Position numbers and translations under genes: made by a program. The notes under the pieces were generated by a model that searched no databases, was not told the DNA's origin, and was given only the letters and a program-made list of their open reading frames with translations. From positions 125,797,400 through 125,861,399 of the forward strand of contig NC_090943.1 of assembly GCF_040807025.1 (NCBI RefSeq): a DNA stretch of 64,000 nucleotides. The letters are read 5' to 3'. The DNA is from Struthio camelus (lineage: Eukaryota > Chordata > Aves > Struthioniformes > Struthionidae). The stretch's first letter is position 1. Every line of letters begins with the position of its first letter. This document shows, one piece after another, positions 1 to 14,200 of the stretch.

Positions 1-2009
1 CACTGCTGCTTGGAGAGGGCAGGACCGTTGCAAATGGTAGTATGCTGGGCACTTAACTAGCCTTATATACATATAGGGCATGTACAATAGGGTATATACA
101 ACAGGTAGGTATAAGGTATAGATCATTACTCTATATATGCCTGCATATAGGCTGTCCTGGCTGACTTCAGTTAGTTCAGCAGCTGTACGGAGGTTCCTTT
201 GGTAAAGCTGAGTCCAATCACAAAAGTGAATACAATTTGTTGATATATTAAACAGAGCTGAACAGTTCCATTCCTGTTAAAGTGCCTATGTTTTACTTTT
301 AGAGGAAATAATGGTAATAAGTGGGGGGAGAGGAGGGGCTACCTATGTAAACATTATTTGGAGCCATAAAACAATTCCTTGTCCACTAATACAGTGTATC
401 CTTGAAAGCTGATGTCACAGTAAGGAAAATTATCAAATTCAGAATGATTGGTCTCCCATCTATTTTTACTAAATTTAGCTAACAAACATCAGATTCTCAA
501 TTTAGGCACATATTACCATTAAAAGCTAGCAGAATGAGATGGCAAGAGTTTGAGAAAGCCTATCGTGGGTACTGACACAGCCCCCCTGCCTTGGCAAAAC
601 GGCCTGGATAACATCACCTCGTAAGGCAGAAGCATCAGCGTGCATGCAGGGGACACTCAAAACTGCCTGAGAGGGCATTTGCCCAAAACAGATCTTGGTA
701 AAAAGAGGATGATGACCACCAGCTGGATTAAACAGTAACCAGGGAGTTGCCACAAGATTTTGAAAAAAATTGGGTCAGCTAAAGCACAATGCAAAGGAAA
801 CTGGAAGACGTGCAGCAGGGTAGCATGGGGAGGGCAGCAGAGCAGAGGCAGGGCGAGCAGCAGCCCCCCAGCATCAGGGCTCTGCCCAGGCCTGGCCGTG
901 CAGCGCCCACAGGCACCGCATCCAGCTCGTCCACAGAGAGCCTGGGCCCACAAGGGGACCCAGGACCTCGTGCACTGGGGGACTCCCTCACCACCATTTG
1001 GGGCACAGAGCAGGGGCCCTTGCATCCCCCACAGGAGGTGTGTGTTTTTTCTGGCGTAGTTAAAGGCAGCTGTTGTAGGTACGTAGTAACAGTTTATAAG
1101 TGACTAGTATTGTGTTTTATTATTTGTTGCATTGCTAATGTTCATCTCAGGTGTACTGACTGCCCATTAATTATGTGTCAATAACAAACCAGTAAACTAC
1201 TTCAAATCAAATCAGGATCAAACTACATGAACTGAGCAGGTTTTCCCTGCAACATTAATTTGACCGAGCAGTGATTTAATGGTGGTTTCTGCAATTGTCT
1301 CTGCAATTGGGATAGAGGTAGGAAAATATGACAAGTACATAAAAAATGAGACTTGCGCTATTTGGCATTTCTCAAGACATTCAAGCTAGTCCTGCAGTTA
1401 AGGAGGACTCAAAAATGTCTTAAGAATGACTTATGTTTCTAGAGTCTTACACAATGCAGAGCCTGAATTATAATAATGTAAAAGCTGTAAGATATTCTCA
1501 TTACAAATATTCCACATACATCCCCTTCTTTCCTTCCCTCAACAGCAGTACATACACACGAGGCCTGTGTTTATACTGAAACAGGTCCTCTGAAGTTTGG
1601 CAGAGAGGCCTTGAGGCTTTAAAAAGAAGCAGCAGTGTGACCATTAAGATTTGACCATTCCACCTTTCAACTAAGGCCTGAAAAGTGAAGTATATTCATT
1701 TCTGAAGCACAGAAGTCTTCTAGTAAAAAGAAAGAATAGGCGTTTTGGACACACTGAAATAAAGAATCCCTGCAATCACAATTATTAAGGCTGAAGGAAT
1801 GCAGCCCAGACCCCACAGGATATACTTTATTGTTGTTTTTTTTTTAACTAATTCACTTCAAAAACTAAAACATAAAAAAAATTCCCAAAACCTTCAGACT
1901 CTTAAGAGCAGCACTGTATCCTAATTACAGAGCAGAGAGAGTACTTAATGTTTTGCTGGCTGATAGAAAAACAAATACAATCACACAGCAGGAGTATGGC
2001 ACCAAAATA
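1..2009. other. Intergenic, no gene seen
   Basis: I see no conserved coding exon here on either strand. The open frames are short and fall partly in a GC-richer patch around 820-1020, where chance frames are common. By mammalian synteny SNX16 would be the next gene beyond CHMP4C, but I recognise no SNX16 (PX-domain) exon. It probably lies outside the window. Confidence 0.55.
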
Positions 2010-2015
2010 TTTATT
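2010..2015 (-). terminator. CHMP4C: Candidate distal polyadenylation signal for CHMP4C
   Basis: A minus-strand AATAAA hexamer about 3.2 kb past the CHMP4C stop codon, next to an AT microsatellite. Only the hexamer supports it. A nearer hexamer at 4137-4142 is the better candidate for the main 3' end. Confidence 0.25.
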
Positions 2016-2020
2016 TACAG

Positions 2021-2023
<3 letters not shown>

Positions 2024-2056
<33 letters not shown>
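2024..2056. repeat. (AT)n microsatellite
   Basis: About 16 uninterrupted AT units, followed by a further AT-rich stretch to about 2068. It is a simple dinucleotide repeat, likely polymorphic, with no sign of function. Confidence 0.95.
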
Positions 2057-2061
<5 letters not shown>

Positions 2062-2063
<2 letters not shown>

Positions 2064-5000
2064 TAAATTTTTTACTTTTTATTAAGATACTTTTCCCTTT
2101 GTGATGATACCTAGATTAAAATGTCCAAGCCTTTCAGGGGAAGAAAAGGTTTCCAAAATAAATAAGAATCAGGAAAAGAAGTGAGCTATAGCACACCATC
2201 TGCTTCCAGAGTCCTCTTGTAAAATACGTCCGAGTTAATAGAGAGTACATTTACAATAACACATTGACACTATTCAAGCTCATCTGCTTACATGTTGAAC
2301 AAACAGCATCTTGGCACAGAAAAGAGACATATGTTCAAAAAAGAAAGAGGCAGTTGTCACAGTTTCATCTGACTTTACACAGAAAAGAGCTGCTTCCTCA
2401 GCCAAAGTAAATCCCTCTAACTCCATTGCTTTTGAAGGAAAAACACCGATCTACCGTCTCACAAATATGGCAACAAGCACTCCACTTATGGGAGTCTATG
2501 CTATATTTTGATTGGTATACATGACTGTAGTACTTCTCAGAACAGCCTCACAAATCAAGTGTGTCCTAGCCTCTGACTTTGTCCTCCTGAAACACCTGCC
2601 ATTGTACTCGAGCCTTTAGAGGAGCTCAGCTGAATGAGCATGGTTACTATTCCCCCTCCTTCACAAGTTTTGTTCTTAAAGTGCCTGGTGAGAAATCAAT
2701 ACAAGGTGAAGATACCTGAAGCTTCCCAGAATCAGCATTTGGCCAAACCATCGAGGGAGGTTGGCAGTCACGCGTTAGCTTGCGAAGGAGAAGGCTATCC
2801 CTATGATTTCTTCTTCCTCGTGGGCTGGGTTCACATGGAACATACTCGCACAAAAGCTGCAGGTCCACATTTTCCAAAACAGACTGAAAAATCACTTTAG
2901 TTTCAAACTGGAAGCTGAGATACATATTTTGATTAGTCTGTAGTACGAACACTTATATACAGTAAGTGTTACCTAAGTGCTAAGTGTTGGAAAACCACTA
3001 ATTTGACAAAGAACAAATGCTAGAAGCCAGCCTTTCCAAGCTAAGCATGTGACTATGTTGGCACGGCCTCACTCACATTTACAAATAACAGATGTGTTCA
3101 TAAGCACGTGGTCAGTGAGTCTTGCACAGTTATGCAATCAGTGTACACTAATGCTTTCTGTACCTAATTCGGAAGCTTTCATAGATGGCTTTAACCTTGA
3201 AAATGGGATCCCAGCCAAATGGCTTAGCAAATGGATTCTAAATAACTCAGAATATTTGTTATTTTACTAATTATGACTGTCAATGAGGCTTCTGGCTGGC
3301 TTCTTATCCTGAATTTCAGCAAGCACTAAAACTAAATGACATTTTCTTAGCGTTTTGTTTCCTACTGATAGTTCATAATATATTTTTAAATTTAAGTAGT
3401 GTTTTAAATTTCTTGTTTTAAAAGAAAAATGGAATATTTCCAGTTTTTCTTTTCCCTCAACAGAAAGGCATAATCTTCTTGGTGCCTCCAAACTTTAGGA
3501 TGGAACTACACACTTAAATTTCCTATTTGGAAAAGATTATCTGAAATAAATTGGCAAGGCTCAATTCTCCATTCATATGGATGCAAACCAAAAGCATTTC
3601 CACTGCAGAGAATGAAAGAGTCTTGAAAAAGGGAAAGTCACTTCCACAGTGTTTGTAAATTTTTGGCTTTGTCCATGAAACTCAACTTGAAAGGTTCTGA
3701 GCATGCCAGCACGCCATGTCCACAACACACACACACTAAGGTTTATGCTTAACCTAAAATACAGTAGGTACCTGGCTGAAGCCATCTGCTAGACCCAGCA
3801 AATCACAAGCTAAAGCTCACCACAGGAAGTGGCCAGTCTTCTGTTTCTACAGATCTACGGACACTAAGTCTCCCATTATTCCCCAAGTGGTTCAGTCACC
3901 AGTGAATTTAGATTAATTTGAAAACAAGAAACCAAGACCAGTGTGACTCTGCTGCCCAACTTCCTAGGGAGTCCACAGTGTTTTACTATTTCATTGTGAT
4001 TGACAGCAAGCTAATAGCACAAACCTTAAGTCTTATTTAATACAACTTCTTCGTACAAAGTAGTCTATTTAATTTTTGTTTTGCATTTGAAGAGTGACTT
4101 CTCTATATATACAGTAGTTTAGCACTCAGAGTGGCATTTATTCCACAAGTCCAAAAGTAGTCAGCTAGGCAATAACGTACATCAGCTTTACAAGCATTCA
4201 GAATAGTCTGCCAGCTTTTAATCAGAGTTAAAAAGACATTTCAAATATAACACTTGGATATCATTTCCATTCAGGAATCGAACACAAACAGGAGCTGAAT
4301 ATTCATAAATGAAAACTGTTTTAAAGTTGTATAATCCAAAATTGTGTTATTAATTCCTTTGAGGATGGGTATTTTCAAAGTGAAGACTCACCCTAGAAAG
4401 GCATTGTGGAAAGTAGGAACACTGGACGGTTCTGGATCTTTGACAGGGTTACTGGAAATCAATTTTGTTTGACAGGGATCTAGAATAAAAACCTGGACAT
4501 AGTTGTTTTCCCCAACCACAGTAAAACTGTTCTTTAATTGAATCAGAAACAGTTTGAAACATGACTGGCTGTATAAGTGTACATGTGTTCCTGGCCAAAG
4601 TTAAAGAAAATAAACTCTCTCTCCTTCAAAACCTCTTTAGAAGGGTCTCCTCTTTATATCTAGGATACCTTAAGGTGCTCCAGGCAGACTGATTAAATCT
4701 ACATGCCCAAATGAATGGCTATTAGCTCTTGAACTCAAAGGAGCTCACAAGTCAAGACCTGCATTACGCTGTTTTGCTAATATTCAAATATCTTGAATCA
4801 ATTGATGCACTGGGACAGGGCCCTGAAGATCTGTTGAACTCTTTCATTTCAATAATAAATCCAGCTGTGTGTGCCTAAGTGGGATATACAGTTCTCACAA
4901 AATAGCAAGAAGTAGTAAGATATTACCTAAGAAAAGTTGATACTGATAAAAATACCCTCGTAGTGCCATCATTCTAACAACAAAACAAACCTCTGGCCAA

Positions 5001-5242
5001 GGCTGGAAAACCTTTAGGCCTTGGAGGGCTAGGGAGTTTTGCCAGTTTTGTTTTTAAACCAGTTCTGCAATATGGAAGACACACAATTCTTTTTAGCAAG
5101 ACCTGTCTTAAAAAAAAAAGAAAAAAAAAGAAAACCCAGTCTGTATGAAATGCAACCACACTGAGTTGGTAATGCTATAAAATAGTATTACAGCACTTTA
5201 CATCTGCGTTGTGATGTTCACTTTTATAAGAAAACTACACTC
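2062..5242 (-). other. CHMP4C: Probable CHMP4C 3' UTR and downstream flank
   Basis: AT-rich sequence immediately downstream, on the minus strand, of the CHMP4C stop codon. No further coding exon is seen. If the hexamer at 4137-4142 is used, the 3' UTR is about 1.1 kb, a plausible length for this gene. Short open frames at 2311-2511, 2634-2952 and 3049-3270 resemble no family I know and are treated as chance. Confidence 0.5.
4137..4142 (-). terminator. CHMP4C: Candidate proximal polyadenylation signal for CHMP4C
   Basis: The first canonical AATAAA I find on the minus strand after the CHMP4C stop codon at 5243-5245, giving a 3' UTR of about 1.1 kb. No transcript evidence is available. Confidence 0.45.
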
Positions 5243-8200
5243 TTACGAAGCCCAGGCAGCTAGCCGCTTCATTTCGTCTTCATCTTCTGCTCTCTTCCTG
5301 GTCGATGCTGCAGAGAGAGATTAACAATAATCACTGACTAATGCAATGATGAAAACCATTTTATTTGCTAGCGTTAAGACTTGCGTAGCGCTTTTCAGTT
5401 TGAACCTCTCATATCGATTTACTGAGTAGCAACCTAAATATAGGTAACATAGTGATGAAGCTGGTGAGAGATGTGATTATTCTGCCCCACCATGAGTTCG
5501 CATACAACCCTGAGGTTAACACTATTAAGTCTGATGCAACTTCTACTGAAAGACTCCACAGAAAATATATTTGGCCCTATAAATGAGAGAGAATGTGCAC
5601 GAGAACGCTACCAGCTCCTGTTCTCTGGCCTTCACTTGGGCAGTCATGAGTGACCAACCCCACCACCCATGGCCAGCTGTGCACCCTGCTGCCTTGTTGA
5701 AGGGTTCTGCATGGGCAGGTCCAGTCTCCAAACAGATACACCCCAGTTTAAGGAGAGGTATTGCTCATTAATGAGGAGAAACAAATTCCTAAACATACTT
5801 TGCTCAGGTGACATCTGTTAACTGCATCTGACATCTGACTCAGTTAACTGCAGTGATCACAGCAACAGCAATTCCCAGCTCTGTACCAGGTCCTACACAC
5901 ATTTTCTCTCTCTCTCTCTCTCTCTATCTTTCCCCCAACCTCCCAATCTACTATCATACGTTTTCACATTCCCTGAACTAAAAATTCCCCCAAAATTCCC
6001 CCAATTTCCTTCACTGATCTGCAGGCTGCCTGCCCAACAGCCCTGGACCCAGCCTTAGACTCTCTCCAACTCTGGGCTTTCTGTGTCAGGATTTGCATTC
6101 CTCCAAACATCAGTGTAATAGTTCACTGGGTCCACCAGCCTTGTGTATATGTTAACAGATGCCAGGAGCCAGCTGGCTCCCACCTGTGGCAGCCATACTG
6201 CTGGGAGCCACAGTAAACCATCTTGAGAGGGGTTGCATACCACCAGGGGTGTGAGAACCACCATCGGGGACTTAAGTCGGGAGAAGGACACAGGAGACAT
6301 GAGTTACAGTCTCATCTCTACTGCTGATTACTAAGTGGCTTGGGAAGGTTACTAGGCCTTCCTCTGCCTCAGTTTCCCCATCTATAAAATCAGGAAGTAA
6401 CATGCATCACCAGTTAAAAGCATTATAGAACCATCAACTGTTGTTGTTATTATTTCACTATTTCTATGTAATAGTAAACATCCAGTTTCAGAAAACATGA
6501 GCCAGATGACACCTAAATATTAAGTTTAGCAAGGGCTAAAGTCCTTGCTTAACACTTAAACTGTATAAATGTACCCAGCAAATTTTGCCTAAAGCAGTCA
6601 TACAAACACATGAAGTAACAAATCTAAGATAGTAAGCACCACATGAGGGTGGCCTAACTTTAATAATCCTGTCAGCTGGCGCAGCTGGATCTGGAAGAGG
6701 ATATATGAACAAGCCCTACAGACCAAGACTGCGATTTGCACTTCTTCCTAAGTCCATTTTTTACTAGCTGTTGTGCAATTTACGTGAGTAGATGAGGCCA
6801 CGATCCCAGTTTGAACATTTTAAATTTCTACTCAGAGATTTAACTGTTGTTTGCCAAAACACACATAAGAGTCTCTGGGCTGAGCTGGTCCAGGTAACCT
6901 GTTCTGCAGCAGAATGTACCACAAACAATTTGCACTATGCATGTGCTGTCCTTGCTGCCAAATATTTATATTCTTTTACTAGCATCAGTGCACAGTGACT
7001 CTCTCCGTGGATAAAAGACATCAGGGACACAGTGAAAGGTATAGTTAACAGTTGCCTGTCTCTGGCTTAATTCAAAACAAACAGGGCAGGACTACAGAAA
7101 AATATCAGATGTATATCTAACTTTTGACTTCTGCTTAATGTCAGAAATAAGTCTGTTTTGTAGAAAGCAAGTGGAAGAATGACAATATTTCTTTAAATTT
7201 GTACTTCCTGTTACCGCCTTCATTTCTAATTAAAATACCAGCAGTAAGCATCAAATCCTACTCTACAAAGGATGATCTCTATGACACAAACATTTTGAAT
7301 CTGGGTCAGACTAATGAAAGAAGGCTGAGGATTTAATTGCCAAAAAGAGAAAAAAAGTCTTCCCATTCCGCAGTGATCTCACTACACATTTCAGTAGAAG
7401 ATGTATCAACACATATGAAAGAACAAGTTCCCTGAGTTCATATCCCCAAACCTCTAAAGAATTTAGCTCTAAATGCTTCCATACAGCAAACCAGAATTCT
7501 TCTTCCACTGATAAACAGATACAAGGAACCTATAATACATTAAAAGTTATAAGAGCTAAATGCATATCTGGAATTCTCTCTTCCTCTCCTACTCACAGCA
7601 TGGCTTAACCATGGGAAACTTAAAATGGCAAGCAAGCAGTTTACCAGGGCGAGAAGGCAGTGATGTGGATGGAACGCTTGGCAGTCTGACATCAGTCATT
7701 CTCTTATTCATTTCTTCTTGCTCCAGTTCCTCTAATTCTGCCATCAACTCATCCTAAATTCAAGGAAAACATTATTTACAAATTCATTGTCCTGCCAGTG
7801 ATCTCAGTCAAGTGCTTTTTTAACCATCATGAAGCAAAGCAGTACTGACTTAACAGTTTACACCTGAAAACAAATATCAGAAAACAGCATATTGCCAGTA
7901 TAACTTTTGATAAGTGTGGGCTATAACAATAACAACTTATCTGAAAGTTGAAATAAGGACAACAGAAGTTAAAAATAGGACAAGAAATAAAATAAGAGGG
8001 AAGACTGACAGCAATGTAGTAGTCATGTCTAAAAGGCAAACAGAGAGAAAAAAGTCCCACCGCCTTCATTAGGTTTGTTCCAAATCTAAGAGACATACTT
8101 TTTAACTGTATTTTAATGCGACTTTTTTCTTACTTCTAATTTTAATATGACTTCTTCCATTTGGCAAAGCAGCCAGGCTCTACTGGTTATAAGGTAGGCT

Positions 8201-11200
8201 GCCATTAATTGCATTAGGCTACAGCCCTAACAGACTAAGTCCAGAATTGCATACAATTTCAAAGCGGCGCTGGAATCAGAGCTGTCCTCCTGGGTCCTGT
8301 TATTCACTCTTGACGCACATAACACTCTTGGGATTTTAGCTGGAGAAGCTCATTTGGACAGATGTTCTAACCTACTTTTATAATACTAAAAAAAGCTGTA
8401 TGCTTTAAAAAAAGCCAAAGATTTATTCCTTGGCAGGAGCATCCCAAAGAAAGGAAGCCAATAATTATATATTTGTAGAGAAATGGACCTTTGCCACTTA
8501 GATAAAATGGTTTAAAAAGAAGCAACAGGCAAAAGCAGCTCTTGAAATGGTCTTTGCCTACCCATTTATACCTTGCTTATCACCAACACGGAAATTAAAA
8601 TGATAATGACACAGCCACCGTATGTCTTTCTAGAACTGCTTTCTTACTTTTTTATTTATTGTACGGCCAAAAAAGGCTAGTTAGACAGTCTGACCTTGTG
8701 CATAGTGCAAATTTTAGAAGGTCATCTAAAAATTCTGGCATCAGGTCTACCTACACCTGATGATGTTCAATTGATAGCAGATCTCTCAAAGAAACGTGCA
8801 GGGTGGGACCACATGTCTAACATAGGCGCTTAGTTGAGGTGCAAATGTTTCTGTATTTTAAGTGGCTAAATAAGTGGTGTAAATACAATCTTCTTAAAAA
8901 AATTAGTGTCTAAGTCCTTATAAAGTCAGTGGAAACAGCTATTTCTGAAGACCTCTACAGGGTCACCTAACCCCCTGACACCAAATGAGACCTTACCTCC
9001 CCTTGTTGAGCAAGTACGCAATTTAGACATGAAGGGCTGGCTCTTTTTTAAAGAGATGAAGGAAACAGTGATCATGATCCCTACCTTAACAGCGTAACAG
9101 TGTAATGGCTAGAATATATGCCCTGCAAGTAAGAGACTCAGGTTTTAACTTAAGCAGCTTGAACTTGTGTTTCCCACAACTCAACACCTGCCCCACAACT
9201 AGGCTGTGGAGTACTGCAATAGATGCAATGAATCCTCTTTTTCCTGTTGAAGTCGGGCCAAAAAGGAGAGCAGGGGGGAGAGTCATGTGGAGGGGAGCAG
9301 AATCTGGGTTCCAGACCTTGCCCACTGGAATGTGCATGTATCTCATGTTTGATTATCAGAAACAGGTCTCCAAGGAAGGATCGCCTCTCCCCAAATGAGT
9401 ATCCTACTCAGGTAAAGTAGAGGTTTTTTGCATTCTTCATTATATATACTGTGTCATCCCAGAGACAAAGAATCGTTATGTTTTTGCATCTATTTGGAGA
9501 AGTGCTCCAACGATTTCCTTGCACCCAGCGGTACACAGGTGAGGAATACAAGCATGTGGTCAAAATGCCCTTCAAAAAATAAAATTAAATATCATCCTCC
9601 AACACAAATCACCTCATAACACAGAGATCAAGTCATTGATGCTAGTCCTCCTAAGATGAAGTGGCCTTTGAACCAGGTTTCCCAATTACTGGGCAAGTGC
9701 TCCATTTGGCCCTTATGCAAAACAAGGTACTGGTACAACGATGCCCCACATAAGAGACAGTGGCTTATTTTGCTAAAATAGGCCTTTCTGAACATGCCCA
9801 TCAACTAAGATTAGCATCTGTTAGGAACTTTCAGGTCAATCCTACAACATGCTTACTGAGCCTAGACCCCTATAAATTAGCACTGATGCTAAGTGACACT
9901 GTATAGCTGTCTGGGACAGAGGTGTTTTCCAGTTGTCCAAGGCCCAGTTTATACAGCCTGAATCCCATTCCTTACACTAGTATTCATTAACGCTTGTAGA
10001 AAAGTTCATTTACATTGCAAGTGGAAAGACAGGAAAGCAGACAATGGGAAAAAATAAAAAGAACCACTACTGCTTTTCAACAAACTATCAAAAAGATAAA
10101 TATTTAATAAACAGACAAAAATCAAGCAAAGAAGAATGCATGTGCTGTACCATATCTGTTCTTCTTCTGGGTACATGGGAATGAATTAGTTGGGGGAGGA
10201 TTTTTTGATTCTTTAGGTTATTCTTTAAATGATTTCTATGGCTTAGTCATTTTAAAACACAGTTAAAAACAAAAATAAACCGGCTGCAATACTGAACCTG
10301 ATCACCAGCTCTGCATTCCACAGATCGCAAAAAATACAAATATAGTGGACCCCTGAGTACTCAACCATACTTGTTAGATAGATCAGAAACAAGTAGTGGC
10401 CTGATTAGATACATAAAATCAAGTCCAGGGACCCTGGAAAGCTCCTGCAGCAAATTTTCTGAAGGTATTAGATACCTTGTGAAGTTTTCAAATGAAAAGA
10501 ACTCGAGGATTGAATTCTCATTGCTTCCAACAGGAGTAACTTCTACTTAATTAATCTGCTTCTGTAGAAATTCTGGAAAATACTGAGAGGACCTGCATCT
10601 CCAGGCATCAAAAAACCCTTTAAAATCTGGCCCAAATATTCAGAATTGTGAGCAATAGTCTTTAATATGATCGTGCAGTAATAGAAATAGCACCTAGTCC
10701 AACAGATTTCTATTTGGAGTGCAACAAATTATATGTTTCAGGGTCCTTTTGGAGGAGTAAAAAATTACGTGCTTTAGTGACCTCCTCCTTCCACAGCACA
10801 AAAGAGAATAACAAGTATGGGTGTGCAGTCAAAACTTCCTTAAAAAAAAAAAAAAAGGCATAAAATGTCCTTAATAGGATAAGCTAGAACCAAGTAATTT
10901 TACAATCACACCTTTTGAATAAAAAACTTCTGGAGCAAACCACTGCACAACAAAATCACCACTGGGTCATTTTATAGTCAAGACTCACAGTTTACTGAAG
11001 TACTAACCTCATCAAACTCATCGCCAAAGCCAGCTCGGTTTGAGATAGCGTCTGAAATTTCCTGGGCAACATCCTGCTGTTCAGTGATATCTTGCATCAA
11101 ATCATCAATTTTGTTTAAGTCCCTGGCAAAATAACATGGAAACAATTTTTAAAGATGCATCATTCAAACCCTACGGAAGAGACTCAGAAACACCTTTTTC

Positions 11201-14200
11201 AAAATAGACTGTACTTTATATATCCCTGGGCATAAAAAGAAGGAGCAGAACTCAGGGGGAATAATTTCCTTCACCTACACCTTAGCTTTTCCTGGCAAGC
11301 TTCTGCGTGTCTTAGCCAGTCCAATTCCTTCCACTTTGGAATTACAGCAAAAGTCAGACTGCAGCAGTCTGTGTTTTCCTCCCACTCTGTGCTTCTTATG
11401 CGTTTGTCAGCCTACAGTCACATTCCCTGGGCAGACCCCATCTCCTTCCTGAGTTCAGCGCCTTTACAGATGCACCTTTTTTGATCTTAAACTTTCAGCC
11501 AGAACTGGTGGGAACTTAACAGGACTATTCCCCATTTAAAAGCTTCCCCTTATTGTTAACTTCACCATTGCTTCAATTCCTGTTTATTCTCCTAGAACAA
11601 CCTCTTATGATTTAACTCTGTTTATTCAGGCAGGAAAACACCCCATCGAACAATATGGAACATATAAAATCACTATATATATATATTTATAAAAAAAATT
11701 ACCCTCTTTTATTATTTGGATCTAACTAGCACTTTGAATCACGCAGTCCAGCTTTGAGGAAAAGAGCTCAGTTAATTTCTGCAAATCTCTTCTACGTCTG
11801 CCCTTGATTTTTCCAGATCTCTACTGCCAAGATAGATTTAATATGGCTAGTGCCACATGGACTTCCTGTGTTAGCTGGACTTCCCATCAGATTTGCTGTT
11901 AAGAAGAGATGTTTTTCTGCCAAATATAACATTACAGCACCAACAGCATTCCTGATATTAAATGCCTGAACCAAAACAAAGTCAAAACTGGCTAACATGG
12001 TACAACAGATCAAGCGATGAAATGATTTATAGGTGTTTAGTAAGCTCATCTTGAAAGCTAGTAGAAAGCACTTACATATTCTCATGCACTTTTTTCATAG
12101 CTTGAGCAGCATAACCCATATTCTTGAGCACTTCTGTGTTGGTATGGGAATTTTCCAATGCTTCCCTCTGGAACTCAATGGTTGAGAGCGTCCCATCAAT
12201 TTGGCTCAACTGTTTCTCATACCTCTTTTTTCTCTTCAGTGCTTGTAAGGCAGCTGGAATGCAAACACGCAAAGTACACTGTGTATTTTTCATTGTGAAA
12301 TTCAAGTACAAGACCTTCAGTAACAATCTAACCTGGAGAAGTTATAATTCTCACCCTCCTACCTTACTAGTAGAGAGGCAAACTTTGACCACACCAGATC
12401 AGCAGCCTGTTTATCACCAACATGCTGTTGCATGAACATGCTGGGAAGCCTCTTTTAGATTAACTCCTTTTAGAATCACAGGGAAGAGCAGCTCCTTCCT
12501 CCGCTACAGGAGATCTTGAGTTCCATCCTGTGCACACAGGCAAAGCAGGAGACGACAGGGAGGAAAAAAGGAAAACGTCAGAGAGGGATCAGAAAGGAGG
12601 GAACAGGGTAAAGAAAGAGAAAACAGGTTGCAAAACATAAGTAAGAACTAAGCAAGACAGAAGAAGATGATCTGTCATGATAACCACATCTCTGCCAACG
12701 CTGCTTTCTAAACTTTGCCTTAGAAACAGAAATCATAAAGTACAATGGAGAGCACAAACCACTTCACCAAACAGGTGGGTTAGATCAGAGGAAAGATTAA
12801 CATTTCTCAGGCTTTCAGTTGTATCTGTGCTTCCAAGCAGTTGTAAGGAATAGCCTTTAAACTCTTAAACTTGAAAACATACAGGACTTTGTGGACAAAG
12901 CCACAGTCAAATCTAGCTACTCCCTCCTATCTTTGTAAGTTATTGAGATAACTTAGCAAATATAAAACTAATGAGCAGTATACTTTGCCCATAGTAAATC
13001 ATTACCAGCATAAACTCACGTGGCAAGCAGAAGGAGGAAAAAGGCTTCACTTAGTCTCTGGGTGTGGAATACAATCTTGCCGCAAGCATTTCCGGACCAC
13101 TGTCCTTTCCAAACTACACAGTGCCAGACAAGAGTGAGGTGTTTGAGGTAACCCATTTTCAATGCCAATTACTACTCCTAATCTAATTCAGTACCAGCAA
13201 ACATCTGCAACACTGCAGCCACCCAAACTCAAACAACACACAGCAGAGATTACTGTTGCTGTCCTATTCAAACAATTGTCCATGTGCAGTAATATTGAAT
13301 CTGGGCATCTTGGTACCCAACTTTTCAAATGAATCCTGGTGCCCTGCAAGGAGGCGCAGATTTATTTTGAGTAGGAGCACACACTAAGATGTTCTGTGCA
13401 TTACTGACAGGTGCTTGAATCAACATGGTCCAAGTTACTAATCATTAGCTGCACAAGGGCAAGCATTTGCTCAGCCTGTGAAAATACAGTGTCACAATTC
13501 TAACACTTGCAGTAAAATGTTTCAGGACAACAACTCACAATTAACCACCAGATTAATCCAGATTAACCACCATCTTCAAGTTGAGGATTTTCCCAGGATT
13601 TTTGGGATGGTCCAAAGATCGTATATATTCTGAAGGAGGTTCATGAACCCCAGATGACATTATGCAAATAACAAATGGGAAAATTCTGATTCATATTGGC
13701 AATTCCAAAATACACCTATGTGACTAAATCCAAAAGAGTCTTTTAGCTACTTATTATTTCCCTACTTACGTGCATTGGTGTCAGTACCCCATCCACTTCC
13801 CTCTTCAGCTTTAATTGTATCAATATTTGATCCTAAATTCTTAGGTTTGAAGGTCAGCGGGTCCCGCTAAATCTAATGGCTGTGCCTGAGGGGACTCTAA
13901 AGTCCTGTGGACTGAAAAACGTTAACTGCCTCATTCAGAAAGACCTGAATTTGAGTAAATGGGGAAATATTTCTAGTCAGTGTTTTTCAGAAACAGGACT
14001 CTCTCTTGGTGCGATTATTACTGACTGCTTAAAGAGAAAATGGATTTCCTCAATTACATGCAGAGCAGCTGTTTTCAAAGTCCTGCAGGTTCCAACACCC
14101 AAGCCAAGAAGTCACAAAAGAAATGTAAAGTCTCTGCAACTTCACCTATACATAAACAGCTTTTCCCAACTATTGTACTGCAACATATCACCTTTATTAA

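Noticed and set aside
5905-5925. TC tract considered as a CRISPR-like or tandem array.
   Set aside because: It is a plain dinucleotide microsatellite. No direct-repeat/spacer arrays occur anywhere in the window, as expected for a vertebrate genome.
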